From positions 744,001 to 808,000 of the forward strand of contig NZ_CP108414.1 in assembly GCF_035978755.1 (NCBI RefSeq): a DNA stretch of 64,000 bases, written 5' to 3'. The position numbers and the translations under genes are program-made. This DNA comes from Streptomyces sp. NBC_01298. GTDB taxonomy: Bacteria; Actinomycetota; Actinomycetes; Streptomycetales; Streptomycetaceae. Shown here in pieces: positions 1 to 8,289 of this stretch. The notes beneath the pieces are model-generated. The model had not been told where the DNA came from, searched no databases, and saw nothing but the letters and a program-made list of their open reading frames with translations. The first letter of the stretch is position 1. Each line of letters begins with the position of its first letter.

Positions 1-2
1 TC

Positions 3-596
3 GCGGTCCTTCGCGGCCTGGCCTCCGTTCCCGGCACCGAGGCCATGCGCCGGTTGACCGTCCAGGGTGACGACCGTCCGCTGTGGCGGGATCACGACTC
101 CTTCCGCGAGGCGCTCGCGGCCTTGGTCCGGCGGGCCGCGGCCCGGCACGGCGGCGCCCTGGCCGCTTGCGTACCGGACTTCGAGGCGGGCGTGGAACGG
201 ACCCGCGCGGCGCTGCTCTCGCTCCCCGACGCCCCGGTGACGGCGATCCACGGCGACCTCGTCCCGCCCAACATCCACACCGACGCGGCCGGCCGGCCCG
301 TCGCCGTGCTCGACTTCGGCTTCTGCACCACCGCGGGCGACCCGGCCTTCGAGGCCGCCGTGACGGCTGCCGTCTGGGACATGTACGGGCCGCACGCCGA
401 GGAACACGCCGCGGAACTCACCGGGCTGTTCGCCGAGGAGCTCGGGTACCCGCGGGCGACCCTCGCCACCTACCGGACGGCGTACGCCCTCACGACCTAC
501 GACCTCTTCGGCCTGGACGAGGGCGACGGGCACTTCCGGTGGTGCGCGCAACAGCTGCGCCACAGCCCGGTGTTCAGGGGTACACGGTCGGCCTGA
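3..596 (+). CDS. Phosphotransferase (APH-like), 5' end outside window
   Basis: The reading frame is already open at base 3, so the N-terminal lobe lies upstream and only the C-terminal part is seen. The visible part carries HGDLVPPN (about bases 258-281) and DFGF (about bases 312-323). These match the catalytic loop and metal-binding motif of aminoglycoside/homoserine-kinase-type phosphotransferases, which move the gamma-phosphate of ATP onto a small hydroxylated substrate in the cytoplasm. The substrate cannot be told from this fragment; resistance, fructosamine or sugar kinase roles are all possible. The gene ends 28 bp before the convergent LysR gene. Confidence 0.75.
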   Translation, partial: AVLRGLASVPGTEAMRRLTVQGDDRPLWRDHDSFREALAALVRRAAARHGGALAACVPDFEAGVERTRAALLSLPDAPVTAIHGDLVPPNIHTDAAGRPVAVLDFGFCTTAGDPAFEAAVTAAVWDMYGPHAEEHAAELTGLFAEELGYPRATLATYRTAYALTTYDLFGLDEGDGHFRWCAQQLRHSPVFRGTRSA

Positions 597-624
597 TCCC
601 AGGGACCGTATCCGAGGGACCGCC

Positions 625-1569
625 TCAGACCCGCTGCCCGGACCCTGACAGTTCGGGCGGCAGCACGGCCCGCAGGGCCGCGTCGAAGGCGGCCACGGCG
701 GGGTGGGCGGCGGCGCCGCTGCGGAAGGCCACGTTGGTGCGGCGCTCCATGACCAGGCGGGTGAGCGCGACGGCCGGATCCGCGTCCGCGGTGATCCCGA
801 GCTGGGGCACCACGGCCACCCCCTGGCCGGCCGCGACCAGGGCGAGCACGGTGGCGAACTCGTCCACCTGGTGGCGGATCCTCGGCTCGAACCCGGCGTC
901 CTCGCAGGCCCGTACCGTCATCGCGTGGCAGAGCGTGCCGGGTGTGGCGGTGATCCAGGGCGCGTCGGCATGCGTACGGAGCAACGCGCGCTGCCCCGGG
1001 CCCACGGGGCTCTCCCCCGCTCCGCCGGGCGCCGCCCGCTCCGGTGTCGCCAGGTACATCGCCTCCCGGTAGAGCGGCCGCGTGGCGAGCCCCGGCTCCT
1101 GTGGCGCGGGGACGAAGTCGTACGCGTGGATCAGGGCCACGTCCAGGTCCCCGGCGCGCAGCCCGTCCGCCACCGCCGCCGGGTCGGTCTCGAACACCAT
1201 CGGCTCCAGTCCAGGGTGCCGGCGGGCCAGCTCCGCCAGGGCGGCGGGGACCACGGCCCTGGTCGCGGTGGGGAAGGAGCCGATCCGCAGCGCTCCGGCC
1301 AGTCCGCCGCGGGCCTCCGCGAGCTCGGCGTCGGCCCGCTCCAGCAGCTCCAGCACCGCGTCGGCGTGCCGGACCAGGTTCTGACCGGCGGACGTGAGCC
1401 GGACCCGGCGGCCGGTGCGCTCCAGCAGGGGCAGACCGGCCTCGCGTTCGAGGACCGAGAGCTGCTGGGACACCGCCGAAGGGCTGAAGGAGAGGGCCTC
1501 GGCCACCGCGGCGATGGTCCCCCGGTGGGCGAGTTCGCGCAGGAGGCGCAGGCGTCGTACATCGAGCAT
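625..1569 (-). CDS. LysR family transcriptional regulator
   Basis: 314 residues, the usual LysR length. A winged helix-turn-helix spans about residues 1-60, with the typical helix pair containing FSPSAVSQQLSVLE. It is followed by a linker helix and a periplasmic-binding-protein-like effector domain (about 90-295). The ATG at 1569 starts directly at the HTH. It is divergent from the DapA-family gene across about 70 bp, the classical arrangement in which a LysR protein regulates itself and its neighbour; that target is inferred from position. The effector is unknown but may be the substrate of the adjacent enzyme. Confidence 0.9.
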   Translation of the reverse strand: MLDVRRLRLLRELAHRGTIAAVAEALSFSPSAVSQQLSVLEREAGLPLLERTGRRVRLTSAGQNLVRHADAVLELLERADAELAEARGGLAGALRIGSFPTATRAVVPAALAELARRHPGLEPMVFETDPAAVADGLRAGDLDVALIHAYDFVPAPQEPGLATRPLYREAMYLATPERAAPGGAGESPVGPGQRALLRTHADAPWITATPGTLCHAMTVRACEDAGFEPRIRHQVDEFATVLALVAAGQGVAVVPQLGITADADPAVALTRLVMERRTNVAFRSGAAAHPAVAAFDAALRAVLPPELSGSGQRV

Positions 1570-1639
1570 CGGATCAGCTTACGGTTCTGGTAAGAAACGC
1601 GAACTGGATTCGATGCTCGGGGACCGCCAGGCTCGACCC

Positions 1640-2536
1640 ATGACCACCACGTATGCGCCGCACGGGATCCACGTACCGCTGATCACCCCCTTCACCGCCG
1701 ACGGCGAGGTCGCGGCCGACGCCCTGGAGGCGCTCGCCCACGAGGTGCTCGACGCGGGAGCCACCGGGATCGTGGCCCTGGGCACCACGGGCGAGCCCGC
1801 CGCCCTCGACGAGGCCGAGCGCGACCTCGTCACCGACGTCTGTGCCCGGGTGTGCCGGGAGCGCGGGGCGACGCTGGTGGTGGGCGCCGGGGCGAGCGGG
1901 ACGCGGGCCGCCGAGGAGTCGCTCGGGCGGCTGAAGCGGTGGCCCGAGGTGCGGGCCGCGCTGGTGACCGTGCCCGCGTTCGTACGGCCGGCGGCCGCCG
2001 GTGTGCTGGCGCACTTCGAGCGGCTGGCGCGGGTGAGTCCCGTACCGCTGATCGTCTACCACGTCCCGTACCGCACCGGGCAGCCGCTGGACGCGGCCCT
2101 GCTGCGGGAGATCGGGGCGCTGCCCGGGGTGGCCGGAGTGAAGTACGCCGTCGGTTCGCTCGACGGGGAGGCCGTGGCGCTGCTCGGCGATCTTCCGGAC
2201 GGCTTCGCGGTGCTGGCCGGCGACGACACGTTCCTGTCGCCCCTGCTCGCGCTCGGCGCGGCGGGCGGGGTCCTCGCCTCGGCCCATCTCGCCACGGCGC
2301 GGTTCACCGAGCTCGCGGCCGCCTGGCGGGCGGGCGAAACGGACCGGGCCCGCGCCCTGGGCCACGCACTGGCCCGGCTCTCCGCGACCCTCTTCGCCGA
2401 GCCCAATCCCGCGGTGATCAAGGGGGTGTTGTACGCCCAGGGCCGCATCCCGACCCCTGCCGTACGCCTCCCCCTGCTGCCCGCGGGCGCGGAATCGGTC
2501 GCGGCGGCGCTGCGGGAACTGTCGCGCCTGACCTGA
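1640..2536 (+). CDS. Dihydrodipicolinate synthase/N-acetylneuraminate lyase family protein
   Basis: 298 residues from the ATG at 1640. A second in-frame ATG at 1613 exists, but homology starts just after 1640. This is a Schiff-base class I aldolase TIM barrel: GTTGE at residues 48-52 binds the pyruvate carboxylate, Tyr140 (YHVPY) is the proton relay and Lys168 (GVKYA) forms the imine. The family condenses or splits pyruvate with an aldehyde. The lysine-pathway enzyme DapA normally lies near lysine genes, so this stand-alone copy beside a divergent LysR regulator more likely acts in catabolism of a sugar acid or hydroxyproline-like compound. Substrate unproven. Confidence 0.85.
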   Translation: MTTTYAPHGIHVPLITPFTADGEVAADALEALAHEVLDAGATGIVALGTTGEPAALDEAERDLVTDVCARVCRERGATLVVGAGASGTRAAEESLGRLKRWPEVRAALVTVPAFVRPAAAGVLAHFERLARVSPVPLIVYHVPYRTGQPLDAALLREIGALPGVAGVKYAVGSLDGEAVALLGDLPDGFAVLAGDDTFLSPLLALGAAGGVLASAHLATARFTELAAAWRAGETDRARALGHALARLSATLFAEPNPAVIKGVLYAQGRIPTPAVRLPLLPAGAESVAAALRELSRLT

Positions 2537-2647
2537 CCCGCCCCCGGCCGGCGCCGCACCTCGGGGCCCGGCCCGGGACACCGGCCGCGACGGCGCACGC
2601 CGCGCAGCCGGTCCCGGGCGCCCGCGGCGCCTCCCGCACCGCCGGAG

Positions 2648-3196
2648 TCACTCGTCGAGGGTGAGCGAACGAAGGCCGTCGTCCAGCATCCGGATCAATT
2701 CACCGACCCGTCCACCGCCGCTCGGCGCCGCCGGGAAGCGTCCGAGCACGTCGACGACCACCGGTGTCGCACGGTGCACCGCCTGCTCGACGTACGCGGC
2801 ACCCACGCTCCGATCGTCGTCGGCGACGAGCTCGGCCGCCCTGGCGGCGTGAGCGCCGGCTCCGAGAATGTGCTTGACCTGGGTGGCCTTGGCCAGTGGA
2901 TGCAGGTAGGCGGCGCCCGCCGCGGACATCGCCGCCCGAGCCGCCTCGCGCGCGGCGGCCGTGTCGGCGCTCTGGGCCGCCTTCAGTGCCGCCCACGCGG
3001 TGTCGCGCAGGGCCTTCCCCCGCTCACCACCTCGCGCGAACTCCCACGCGGCGGCGATGGCCTCTCGAGGCCGCACGTCGTCCCGCCGGTCGCCCTCGAA
3101 CACGTCGAGCACCGCTTCCGCACACGCCGCGGCGAACGCGGTGACCTCACGAAGATCTTGCTTGCTCACGGCGATCCCGCCCACGTCCCCTGTCAT
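2648..3196 (-). CDS. Imm5-like putative immunity protein
   Basis: About 182 residues from the ATG at 3196, which has an AGGATGGAG ribosome site just upstream; an upstream in-frame GTG at 3214 lacks one. The protein is alanine-rich and all-helical. Its pattern of an acidic PREAI segment, long Ala/Arg helices and a His-Ala-Ala-Arg-Ala stretch recalls the family annotated as putative immunity protein (Imm5-like) in Streptomyces, often misannotated as exonuclease SbcC. No toxin gene is next to it. Function is unknown; the family resemblance is from memory and tentative. It runs divergently from the LysM gene over a 423-bp region. Confidence 0.55.
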   Translation of the reverse strand: MTGDVGGIAVSKQDLREVTAFAAACAEAVLDVFEGDRRDDVRPREAIAAAWEFARGGERGKALRDTAWAALKAAQSADTAAAREAARAAMSAAGAAYLHPLAKATQVKHILGAGAHAARAAELVADDDRSVGAAYVEQAVHRATPVVVDVLGRFPAAPSGGGRVGELIRMLDDGLRSLTLDE

Positions 3197-3256
3197 GGCT
3201 CCATCCTCGGCCACGGCGCCCCGGCGGCGGCCGAGGACGGCACGCCCGAGAACAAG

Positions 3257-3336
3257 GGGCGATTGACCCGGGATGGGCGATTCGCCGCCAACGGGCGGGT
3301 CGCCCGAATCGGCCCCGGCGACGGGCGACTTGCCCG
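3257..3336. promoter_or_regulatory. Cluster of four GGGCGA...CCCG short palindromes
   Basis: Four imperfect 12-14 bp inverted repeats of the form GGGCGA-N2-GCCCG begin at about 3257, 3275, 3293 and 3323 (steps of 18, 18 and 30 bp). They lie in the divergent region between the Imm5-like gene and the LysM gene. A related GGGGCGATTCCC occurs again at about 3405. The periodic arrangement suggests cooperative operator sites, but no regulator is known. Confidence 0.35.
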
Positions 3337-3360
3337 AATTGAGCTTCCGGCCGCCGGCCC

Positions 3361-3374
3361 GTGATGTGAGTCAC
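3361..3374. promoter_or_regulatory. Candidate Crp binding site
   Basis: GTGATGTGAGTCAC is a symmetric GTGA-N6-TCAC sequence. It fits both the general CRP/FNR site and the GTG-N6-GNCAC motif I recall for Streptomyces Crp. It lies about 245 bp upstream of the LysM/transglycosylase start. Crp control of cell-wall hydrolases in germination is known in Streptomyces and mycobacteria, so the context fits. The remaining 3375-3619 would be a long 5' leader. Confidence 0.45.
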
Positions 3375-3619
3375 GCCGACGGCGTCAACATCATTTCCCC
3401 ACGAGGGGCGATTCCCTTTTCCCGGTTGGATATTCGCGAATTCCCGGAGATCTTTTCAAGGTCACCCACCGGCCGGAATGCCGGAAGTTGATCTCCCGGT
3501 CGAATTCGTGTCTTGTTCCGGCCCGCAGGCCTCGCCTACGGTCACCTCATTCCAGGCGGTCAGCTGCCGAATCCGGCCTCCGCCAGGGCTCTTCCGTCCC
3601 CCACGTGAGGAATTCCGCC

Positions 3620-4294
3620 ATGCCCGCACAGGGAAAGCACCGCCGGCCGAAGCAGCACCACGCACTCACCCGCAACCTGGCCCTCGCCGGTACGGGCAGC
3701 GCGGCGCTGGCCCTCCCGCTGATCAGCGCGACCACGGCCGGGGCGGCCGAGACGGCCATCGCCCCGACGACGTATTCGGTGGTCAGCGGTGACACCCTGA
3801 GCAAGATCGCGGCCGAGCACTCCATCGGCGGCGGCTGGCAGAAGCTCTACGAGGCCAACAAGGGCATCGTCGGCGCCAACCCCTCGGCCATCCGCCCCGG
3901 CCTGAAACTGAACCTCACCACGGCAGCCGCTCCCGCCGCCGCCCCGGCCGCGGCCAAGGCGGCCACCGGCTACGCGAACAACCTCGACGGCTGGATCCGC
4001 GAGTCGCTCGACGTCATGGCGGAGCACGGAATTCCCGGGAGCTACGACGGAATTCACCGCAACGTCATGCGCGAATCCTCAGGGAATCCACTGGCCATCA
4101 ACAACTGGGACTCCAACGCCGCGGCGGGCATCCCCTCCAAGGGGCTCCTCCAGGTCATCGACCCGACCTTCCAGGCCTATCACGTGCCCGGCACCCCGAT
4201 GGACTCCTACGACCCGGTCGCCAACATCACGGCCGCCTGCAATTACGCGGCGGCCCGCTACGGTTCGATCGACAACGTCAACGGCGCCTACTGA
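3620..4294 (+). CDS. Secreted LysM/transglycosylase-like cell wall protein
   Basis: 224 residues from the ATG at 3620 (GTGAGGAA just upstream). An N-terminal signal peptide (basic KHRRPKQHH, hydrophobic core, AGA-A cleavage) is followed by a LysM domain (about residues 52-100, YSVVSGDTLSKIA). After an Ala/Pro linker comes a lytic-transglycosylase-like domain (about 120-224) with ESSGNP, where the Glu is the expected catalytic acid, and GLLQVIDPTF. It should be exported, bind peptidoglycan glycans and cleave them during growth or germination. It lacks the Rpf domain. The stop overlaps the convergent isomerase gene by 7 bp. A long leader and a Crp-like site suggest regulated expression. Confidence 0.88.
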   Translation: MPAQGKHRRPKQHHALTRNLALAGTGSAALALPLISATTAGAAETAIAPTTYSVVSGDTLSKIAAEHSIGGGWQKLYEANKGIVGANPSAIRPGLKLNLTTAAAPAAAPAAAKAATGYANNLDGWIRESLDVMAEHGIPGSYDGIHRNVMRESSGNPLAINNWDSNAAAGIPSKGLLQVIDPTFQAYHVPGTPMDSYDPVANITAACNYAAARYGSIDNVNGAY

Positions 4295-4653
4295 ACGAGC
4301 TTGCGGTAGGCCGCTCCCAACTCGCCGACGTCCACCGATGCGTGCACGACGGGACCGGCCCCGTCCGCCCCGGTGGACAGGTGCTTGAACAGCAGATCGA
4401 GCACCGCCTCGCTCAATTCGGCCTGAACCTCCCCGGTCCGGCCCGCCAGCAGGCCGATCTGTACGTGGACGAGCGCGGATCCCGGCGCCCCGTCGGCCAC
4501 GTACACCTCCTCCAGGCACCGGAAGCGGGTCTTGCAGTTCGCGACGGTGGCGGCCGCGACCTCCACGGTCAACGCGTGCAGGGCCGACGCGAATCCGCGC
4601 CGGTCGAAGGTGTCGGACAGGTTCGCCGAATAGTCGACGGTGATCTGCGGCAT
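4288..4653 (-). CDS. 5-carboxymethyl-2-hydroxymuconate delta-isomerase
   Basis: 121 residues, a full-length CHMI-type tautomerase. After Met removal the N-terminus is Pro (PQITVDYS), the catalytic base of the tautomerase superfamily, and the rest fits the family beta-alpha-beta pattern. It would isomerise 5-carboxymethyl-2-hydroxymuconate in homoprotocatechuate degradation, though no other genes of that pathway are nearby, so the physiological substrate is uncertain. A CGGAG site precedes the ATG at 4653. Its 3' end overlaps the LysM gene tail to tail. Confidence 0.8.
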   Translation of the reverse strand: MPQITVDYSANLSDTFDRRGFASALHALTVEVAAATVANCKTRFRCLEEVYVADGAPGSALVHVQIGLLAGRTGEVQAELSEAVLDLLFKHLSTGADGAGPVVHASVDVGELGAAYRKLVQ

Positions 4654-4774
4654 CGGGAGCTCCGATCGTTCTCGGCGACCCGGCCCCCGGAGGGCCGCGT
4701 CGCGTGGTGACGGGTGGGATCACTGGTGCAGAGTAGTGATCTTCCTTCGCGGGTGCCCGCCCCACGGCCCCGGT

Positions 4775-5419
4775 TCAGTCCAGCCCGTACCGCCTCGCCG
4801 ATTCCTCCTCCTGTGCCAGCCGGTGCATGGCCTTCAGTACCGGCTGGACGAGGACGACCGCGGCCACCGCCGTCTCGACCTTCTCCTCCTCGGAGGGGTA
4901 CGTCTCCATGAAGTCGAAGTCGCGTACGGCCGCCCCGTGCATCAACTCGGCATACGGGGCCATCAGTTCGGCGTCCCACGGATAGTCGAGCCGCAGGAGG
5001 GCGGCCACCGCCGACACGAGCGAGCGGTGGACGGGGGACAGCTCCCCCACCTCCCGGGCCGACGACCAGCCCAGCATCTCCAGCAGCCGGTCCACTTCGC
5101 GCCGTGCGGCGATCACCGCCGGGTCCTCGCCGTCCGGCTCGGGCCCCTGCGGCAGGGCCCACAGTGCGGCGCCTATCCGCATCGTCCGCCCCAGGGACTC
5201 GTCGTCCACGTGCGCGAGCACTTCCCGGGCCGTGGCCACCGCGATCCCGCCGACCTGGATCAGGGCACGGACCAGCCGCAGCCGCCGCAGGTGCCCCTCG
5301 TCGTAGTCCGCGGTCGTCGCGCTGACCCGGCGGCCCGGCGCCAACAGGCCTTCGCGCAGGTAGTACTTGATCGTCGCCGTGGAAACGCCACTGCGCTCGC
5401 TCAGCTCCGCCAGCCGCAT
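4775..5419 (-). CDS. MerR family transcriptional regulator
   Basis: 214 residues. Residues 1-70 form a MerR winged HTH beginning MRLAELSERSGVSTATIKYYLREGLL, with the typical first helices and wing. The C-terminal part is a helical effector/dimerisation domain without the Cys residues of metal sensors, so it probably senses an organic ligand or acts by oligomerisation. It stands alone, flanked by the isomerase gene downstream and the kinase gene upstream on the same strand. The start at 5419 is the first codon of the conserved HTH. Target genes are not evident; autoregulation is likely. Confidence 0.88.
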   Translation of the reverse strand: MRLAELSERSGVSTATIKYYLREGLLAPGRRVSATTADYDEGHLRRLRLVRALIQVGGIAVATAREVLAHVDDESLGRTMRIGAALWALPQGPEPDGEDPAVIAARREVDRLLEMLGWSSAREVGELSPVHRSLVSAVAALLRLDYPWDAELMAPYAELMHGAAVRDFDFMETYPSEEEKVETAVAAVVLVQPVLKAMHRLAQEEESARRYGLD

Positions 5420-5479
5420 CCGTTGAGCCCTCCCCCTTGGACAGTCCCGCTATCCAAGCATGCACGGAAGGGCTCCGCG

Positions 5480-7204
5480 TCAGCCCCCGTAGACTTTTTT
5501 GATCTTGAAGTCGGTGCCCGCGAGAACGTAACCGCCCTGCCCGTACGGGTCGTCGATGTACGGGCGGATCGCGGGAGCGCCGAGCCAGGGGGACACGTTG
5601 AGGTAGCGCGAGCTCGGGATCTCCACGCCGAGCTCCTTCTTCGCCTGGTCCATCAGGGCGGGCAGGCGGTCCCAGTCGATCGCGGCCATGTCCATCAGCT
5701 CGTCCTTGACGGTGCCGGCCGGGCCGGTGCGCTTGGCGACGCCGCCGCGGTACTGCCAGGAGTCGACGGTCCTGGCTCCGGGTGCGGTGGGGATGTCGGC
5801 GAGCACGTACTCGTCGTAGACCCTCATGTCGACGAAGGTGGTGGTGCCCGCCTGCTGCTTGAAGGCCGCGATGGCGGTACGGATGCCGGCCGGGGTGATC
5901 ATGCCGCCCTGGGGCGGGGCGGCCGGCTTCGGCGTGCTCGCCTTGGGGGTGGGGGCCGGCGTCAGGGCCACGGCGGTGCCCTGGGCCGGGGAGGCCGATG
6001 CGGACGCGGACGGGGTGCGCGAGGGCTGTACGTCCGCGCCCTTGCCCGTGGAGCCGCCGTCGTTCCCGTCGGGCAGCCAGTTGACGAGCCCGACGACGCC
6101 TGCGGCCAGGACCACCGCGAGGAGCCCGGCGAGCAGGGCCGGACGGCGGCGCCGACGCGGGACCGGCGGCGCCGTGAAGGTCACGGGGACGGTGGAGGCG
6201 TAGGGGTTGCCCGCGCCCGGGACGAACGGCGTCGGCGGCGGCGTCGGTAGCGGTACCGGTGCGGAGCCCATGGCGTGCCCGTGGGCCGGGGTCGCCGGCC
6301 CGAAGCTGCCGAAGCCGCCCGGGGCCACCGGCGGTACCGCCGGGGCGGCGCCGCCGAGAGCACTGCTCGCACCGCGGAGCAGCGCTTCCAGTTCCTCGGC
6401 GTCGGGCCGCACGGACAGGTCCCGTACCAGCAGCCGTTCCAGTACGGGTCCCAGCGGGCCGGACCGGACCGGCGCGGGGATCGGCTCGTCGAGCACCGCG
6501 ACCACGGTGGCCAGACTGGTGGCCCGGCGCAGCGGGTGCACCCCCTCGGCGGCCACGTAGAGCAGCATCCCGAGCGACCACAGGTCGGAGGCGGCCAGCC
6601 CCTCCGCGCCGCGCGCCCGCTCGGGGGCTATGTACTCCGGCGAGCCGATCAGGGCACCGGTCGAGGTCAGCCCGGTCGCGCCGTGCAGGGCGGCGATCCC
6701 GAAGTCGGTGAGCACGGCGGAGCCGTTGGGGCGCAGGAGCACGTTGGCCGGTTTCACGTCGCGGTGCAGCACCCCCTCCGCGTGCGCGGCCCGCAGCGCG
6801 GAGAGCAGGTCGAGCCCGAGGCGCAGCACGTCCGCCACCGGCAGCGGCCCGCCCTCCAGCCGGTCGGCCAGGGAGCCGCCCCTGACGAGCTCCATCACGA
6901 TCCACGGATGGCCGTCCGAGCCGGGCTCGGGCTCCACGATGTGGTGGATGGTGACCACGTTCGGGTGGGCGAGCCGGGCGAGGGCCCGGGCCTCCCGGAC
7001 GGCCCGTTCGCGCAGTTGGACGACGAGCCCGGGCTGCGCGGCGGCGGTCGCCGGGTCCGGCGGCCGCACCTCCTTCAGCGCGACCTCCCGGTCCAGCGCG
7101 ATGTCGCGGGCGCGCCACACCGTCCCCATCCCGCCACTGCCCAGGGGCCGCGCGAGTTCGAAGCGCCCGTCGATCAACCGTCTGCCGGCCTCACTGCTGT
7201 CCAT
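5480..7204 (-). CDS. Membrane-anchored serine/threonine protein kinase
   Basis: 574 residues. The cytoplasmic Hanks-type kinase (about 12-275) has the G-loop GSGGMGTV (22-29), catalytic Lys44, HRDVKPAN (147-154), DFG (167-169) and an SPEYIAPE activation-segment end. A Pro-rich linker leads to an Arg cluster and one transmembrane helix (355-377). A Ser/Thr/Pro/Ala-rich stretch then leads to a 140-residue extracellular domain (about 435-574) that is not a PASTA domain and which I do not recognise; it may sense an outside signal. All residues needed for kinase activity are present. The gene is monocistronic and divergent from the NUDIX gene. Confidence 0.92.
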   Translation of the reverse strand: MDSSEAGRRLIDGRFELARPLGSGGMGTVWRARDIALDREVALKEVRPPDPATAAAQPGLVVQLRERAVREARALARLAHPNVVTIHHIVEPEPGSDGHPWIVMELVRGGSLADRLEGGPLPVADVLRLGLDLLSALRAAHAEGVLHRDVKPANVLLRPNGSAVLTDFGIAALHGATGLTSTGALIGSPEYIAPERARGAEGLAASDLWSLGMLLYVAAEGVHPLRRATSLATVVAVLDEPIPAPVRSGPLGPVLERLLVRDLSVRPDAEELEALLRGASSALGGAAPAVPPVAPGGFGSFGPATPAHGHAMGSAPVPLPTPPPTPFVPGAGNPYASTVPVTFTAPPVPRRRRRPALLAGLLAVVLAAGVVGLVNWLPDGNDGGSTGKGADVQPSRTPSASASASPAQGTAVALTPAPTPKASTPKPAAPPQGGMITPAGIRTAIAAFKQQAGTTTFVDMRVYDEYVLADIPTAPGARTVDSWQYRGGVAKRTGPAGTVKDELMDMAAIDWDRLPALMDQAKKELGVEIPSSRYLNVSPWLGAPAIRPYIDDPYGQGGYVLAGTDFKIKKVYGG

Positions 7205-7266
7205 GGCCGGTCATCGTAGGCGCCACCACCGACGCCGGAGTACCCGTACCGGGACGTGGACATCAC

Positions 7267-7332
7267 GGGCACGGGTCCGGGCACGGGTCCGGGGACGGGC
7301 ACGGCTCCGGACGCGGGCACGGCTCCGGACGC
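7267..7332. repeat. Short tandem repeats upstream of NUDIX gene
   Basis: GGGCACGGGTCC occurs twice in tandem (7267-7278, 7279-7290). After 6 bp, the 18-bp unit GGGCACGGCTCCGGACGC also occurs twice (7297-7314, 7315-7332). The repeats lie in the 216-bp divergent region between the kinase and NUDIX genes. Function unknown; replication slippage could explain them. Confidence 0.6.
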
Positions 7333-7420
7333 GGCTGCATCCGGAGTGGACCGTACCCGGTCTGGGTAGTGAGCCTGCCCGATGTCGCCGAGGGGCCGAG
7401 GCCCGGACGGAGGTGGAACG

Positions 7421-7906
7421 GTGTCCGCATGGCTCCCGCCCGCCGAGTACCTCAAGACCATCCCCGCGGCGACCTCGTACGCCTGCCTCTACTTCACCGA
7501 CACCGCCGGCCGCCCGGTGCAGCTCCGCGCGACGTACTCCACGGAGCTCTGGCAGTGGCCGGGCGGGAACATGGACCACGGCGAGACCCCGTGGGAGTGC
7601 GCGCTCCGGGAGTGCCTGGAGGAGACGGGCATCGCCTTCGAGGGCGAGCGGAAGCTGCTGGGCACGCAGTTCATCGCCGACCGGGGTGAGGCCTGGCCCG
7701 CGAACCACATCGGTTTCCTCTTCGACGGCGGCACCCTCACCGACGAACAGATCGCCGCCATCGTCCTGGACCCCGAGGAGCACAGCGAGGTGCGGGTCCA
7801 CTCGGTGCGGGAGTGGGAGGCGCTGATGACCCCCTCGAACTTCGCCCGCCTGCGGGAGATCGACGTGGCACGGCGTACCGGCACCGTGGCCTACATGGAG
7901 GTCTGA
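7421..7906 (+). CDS. NUDIX hydrolase
   Basis: 161 residues from the GTG at 7421, chosen because GGAGG sits 7 bp before it; an ATG at 7382 in frame has no such site and adds a non-conserved tail. The Nudix box is complete (GGNMDHGETPWECALRECLE and the following ETGI, about residues 46-69), with the REUXEEXGU Glu residues that bind the metal. Such enzymes hydrolyse nucleoside diphosphates linked to another group. The substrate is not predictable here. It is cytosolic, with no signal sequence. Confidence 0.88.
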   Translation: MSAWLPPAEYLKTIPAATSYACLYFTDTAGRPVQLRATYSTELWQWPGGNMDHGETPWECALRECLEETGIAFEGERKLLGTQFIADRGEAWPANHIGFLFDGGTLTDEQIAAIVLDPEEHSEVRVHSVREWEALMTPSNFARLREIDVARRTGTVAYMEV

Positions 7907-7927
7907 CCCGGCCCGCCGCTCCGCCGG

Positions 7928-8194
7928 TCAGTCGCGGGAGTTGCCGAAGATCAGGCGGTAGGCGACCAGCAGGACCAGGGAGCCCGCGATGGCGGAGCCC
8001 CAGGTCGCGAGGTCGAAGAAGTCGTTCTGGATCGACCGGTTCAGGAACTTCGCCGAGAGCCAGCCGCCGGTGAACGCGCCGGCGATGCCGATGAGGGTCG
8101 TGCCGATCAGGCCGCCCGGGTCACGGCCGGGCAGCAGGACCTTGGCGATCCCGCCCGCCAGCAGTCCGAGGATGATCCAGCCGATGATGCCCAT
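7928..8194 (-). CDS. GlsB/YeaQ/YmgE family membrane protein
   Basis: 88 residues from the ATG at 8194 (MGIIGWIILGLLAGGIAK). Three Gly-rich hydrophobic segments (about 1-20, 27-45, 66-84) and the PGRDPGG loop match the transglycosylase-associated/GlsB stress-response membrane protein family. The biochemical role is unknown, but the proteins are often induced by envelope or general stress. A longer reading frame runs upstream to 8638 but has no family similarity and overlaps other genes. Confidence 0.88.
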   Translation of the reverse strand: MGIIGWIILGLLAGGIAKVLLPGRDPGGLIGTTLIGIAGAFTGGWLSAKFLNRSIQNDFFDLATWGSAIAGSLVLLVAYRLIFGNSRD

Positions 8195-8289
8195 GCCCGT
8201 TCGCTCCGCTTCGCTGTGCGCGCCTCGCCGTGCGCGCGATGTCCGTTCAGGTCTCACAGGAGGAGACGCGTGAACAGGCGAAACGGTTC

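Noticed and set aside
3375..3619. Intact c-di-AMP (ydaO) riboswitch before the LysM gene
   Set aside because: Only the AGGGC...CCGTCCC and GCCGAATCC-like pieces are visible; the conserved GGGGUGAAUC and GGGGAACC parts and the closing stem are not. Kept only as a low-certainty finding.
4569..7118. Long 849-codon minus-strand reading frame
   Set aside because: It is an Arg/Gly/Pro-rich shadow of the kinase and MerR genes in another frame, typical of high-GC DNA.
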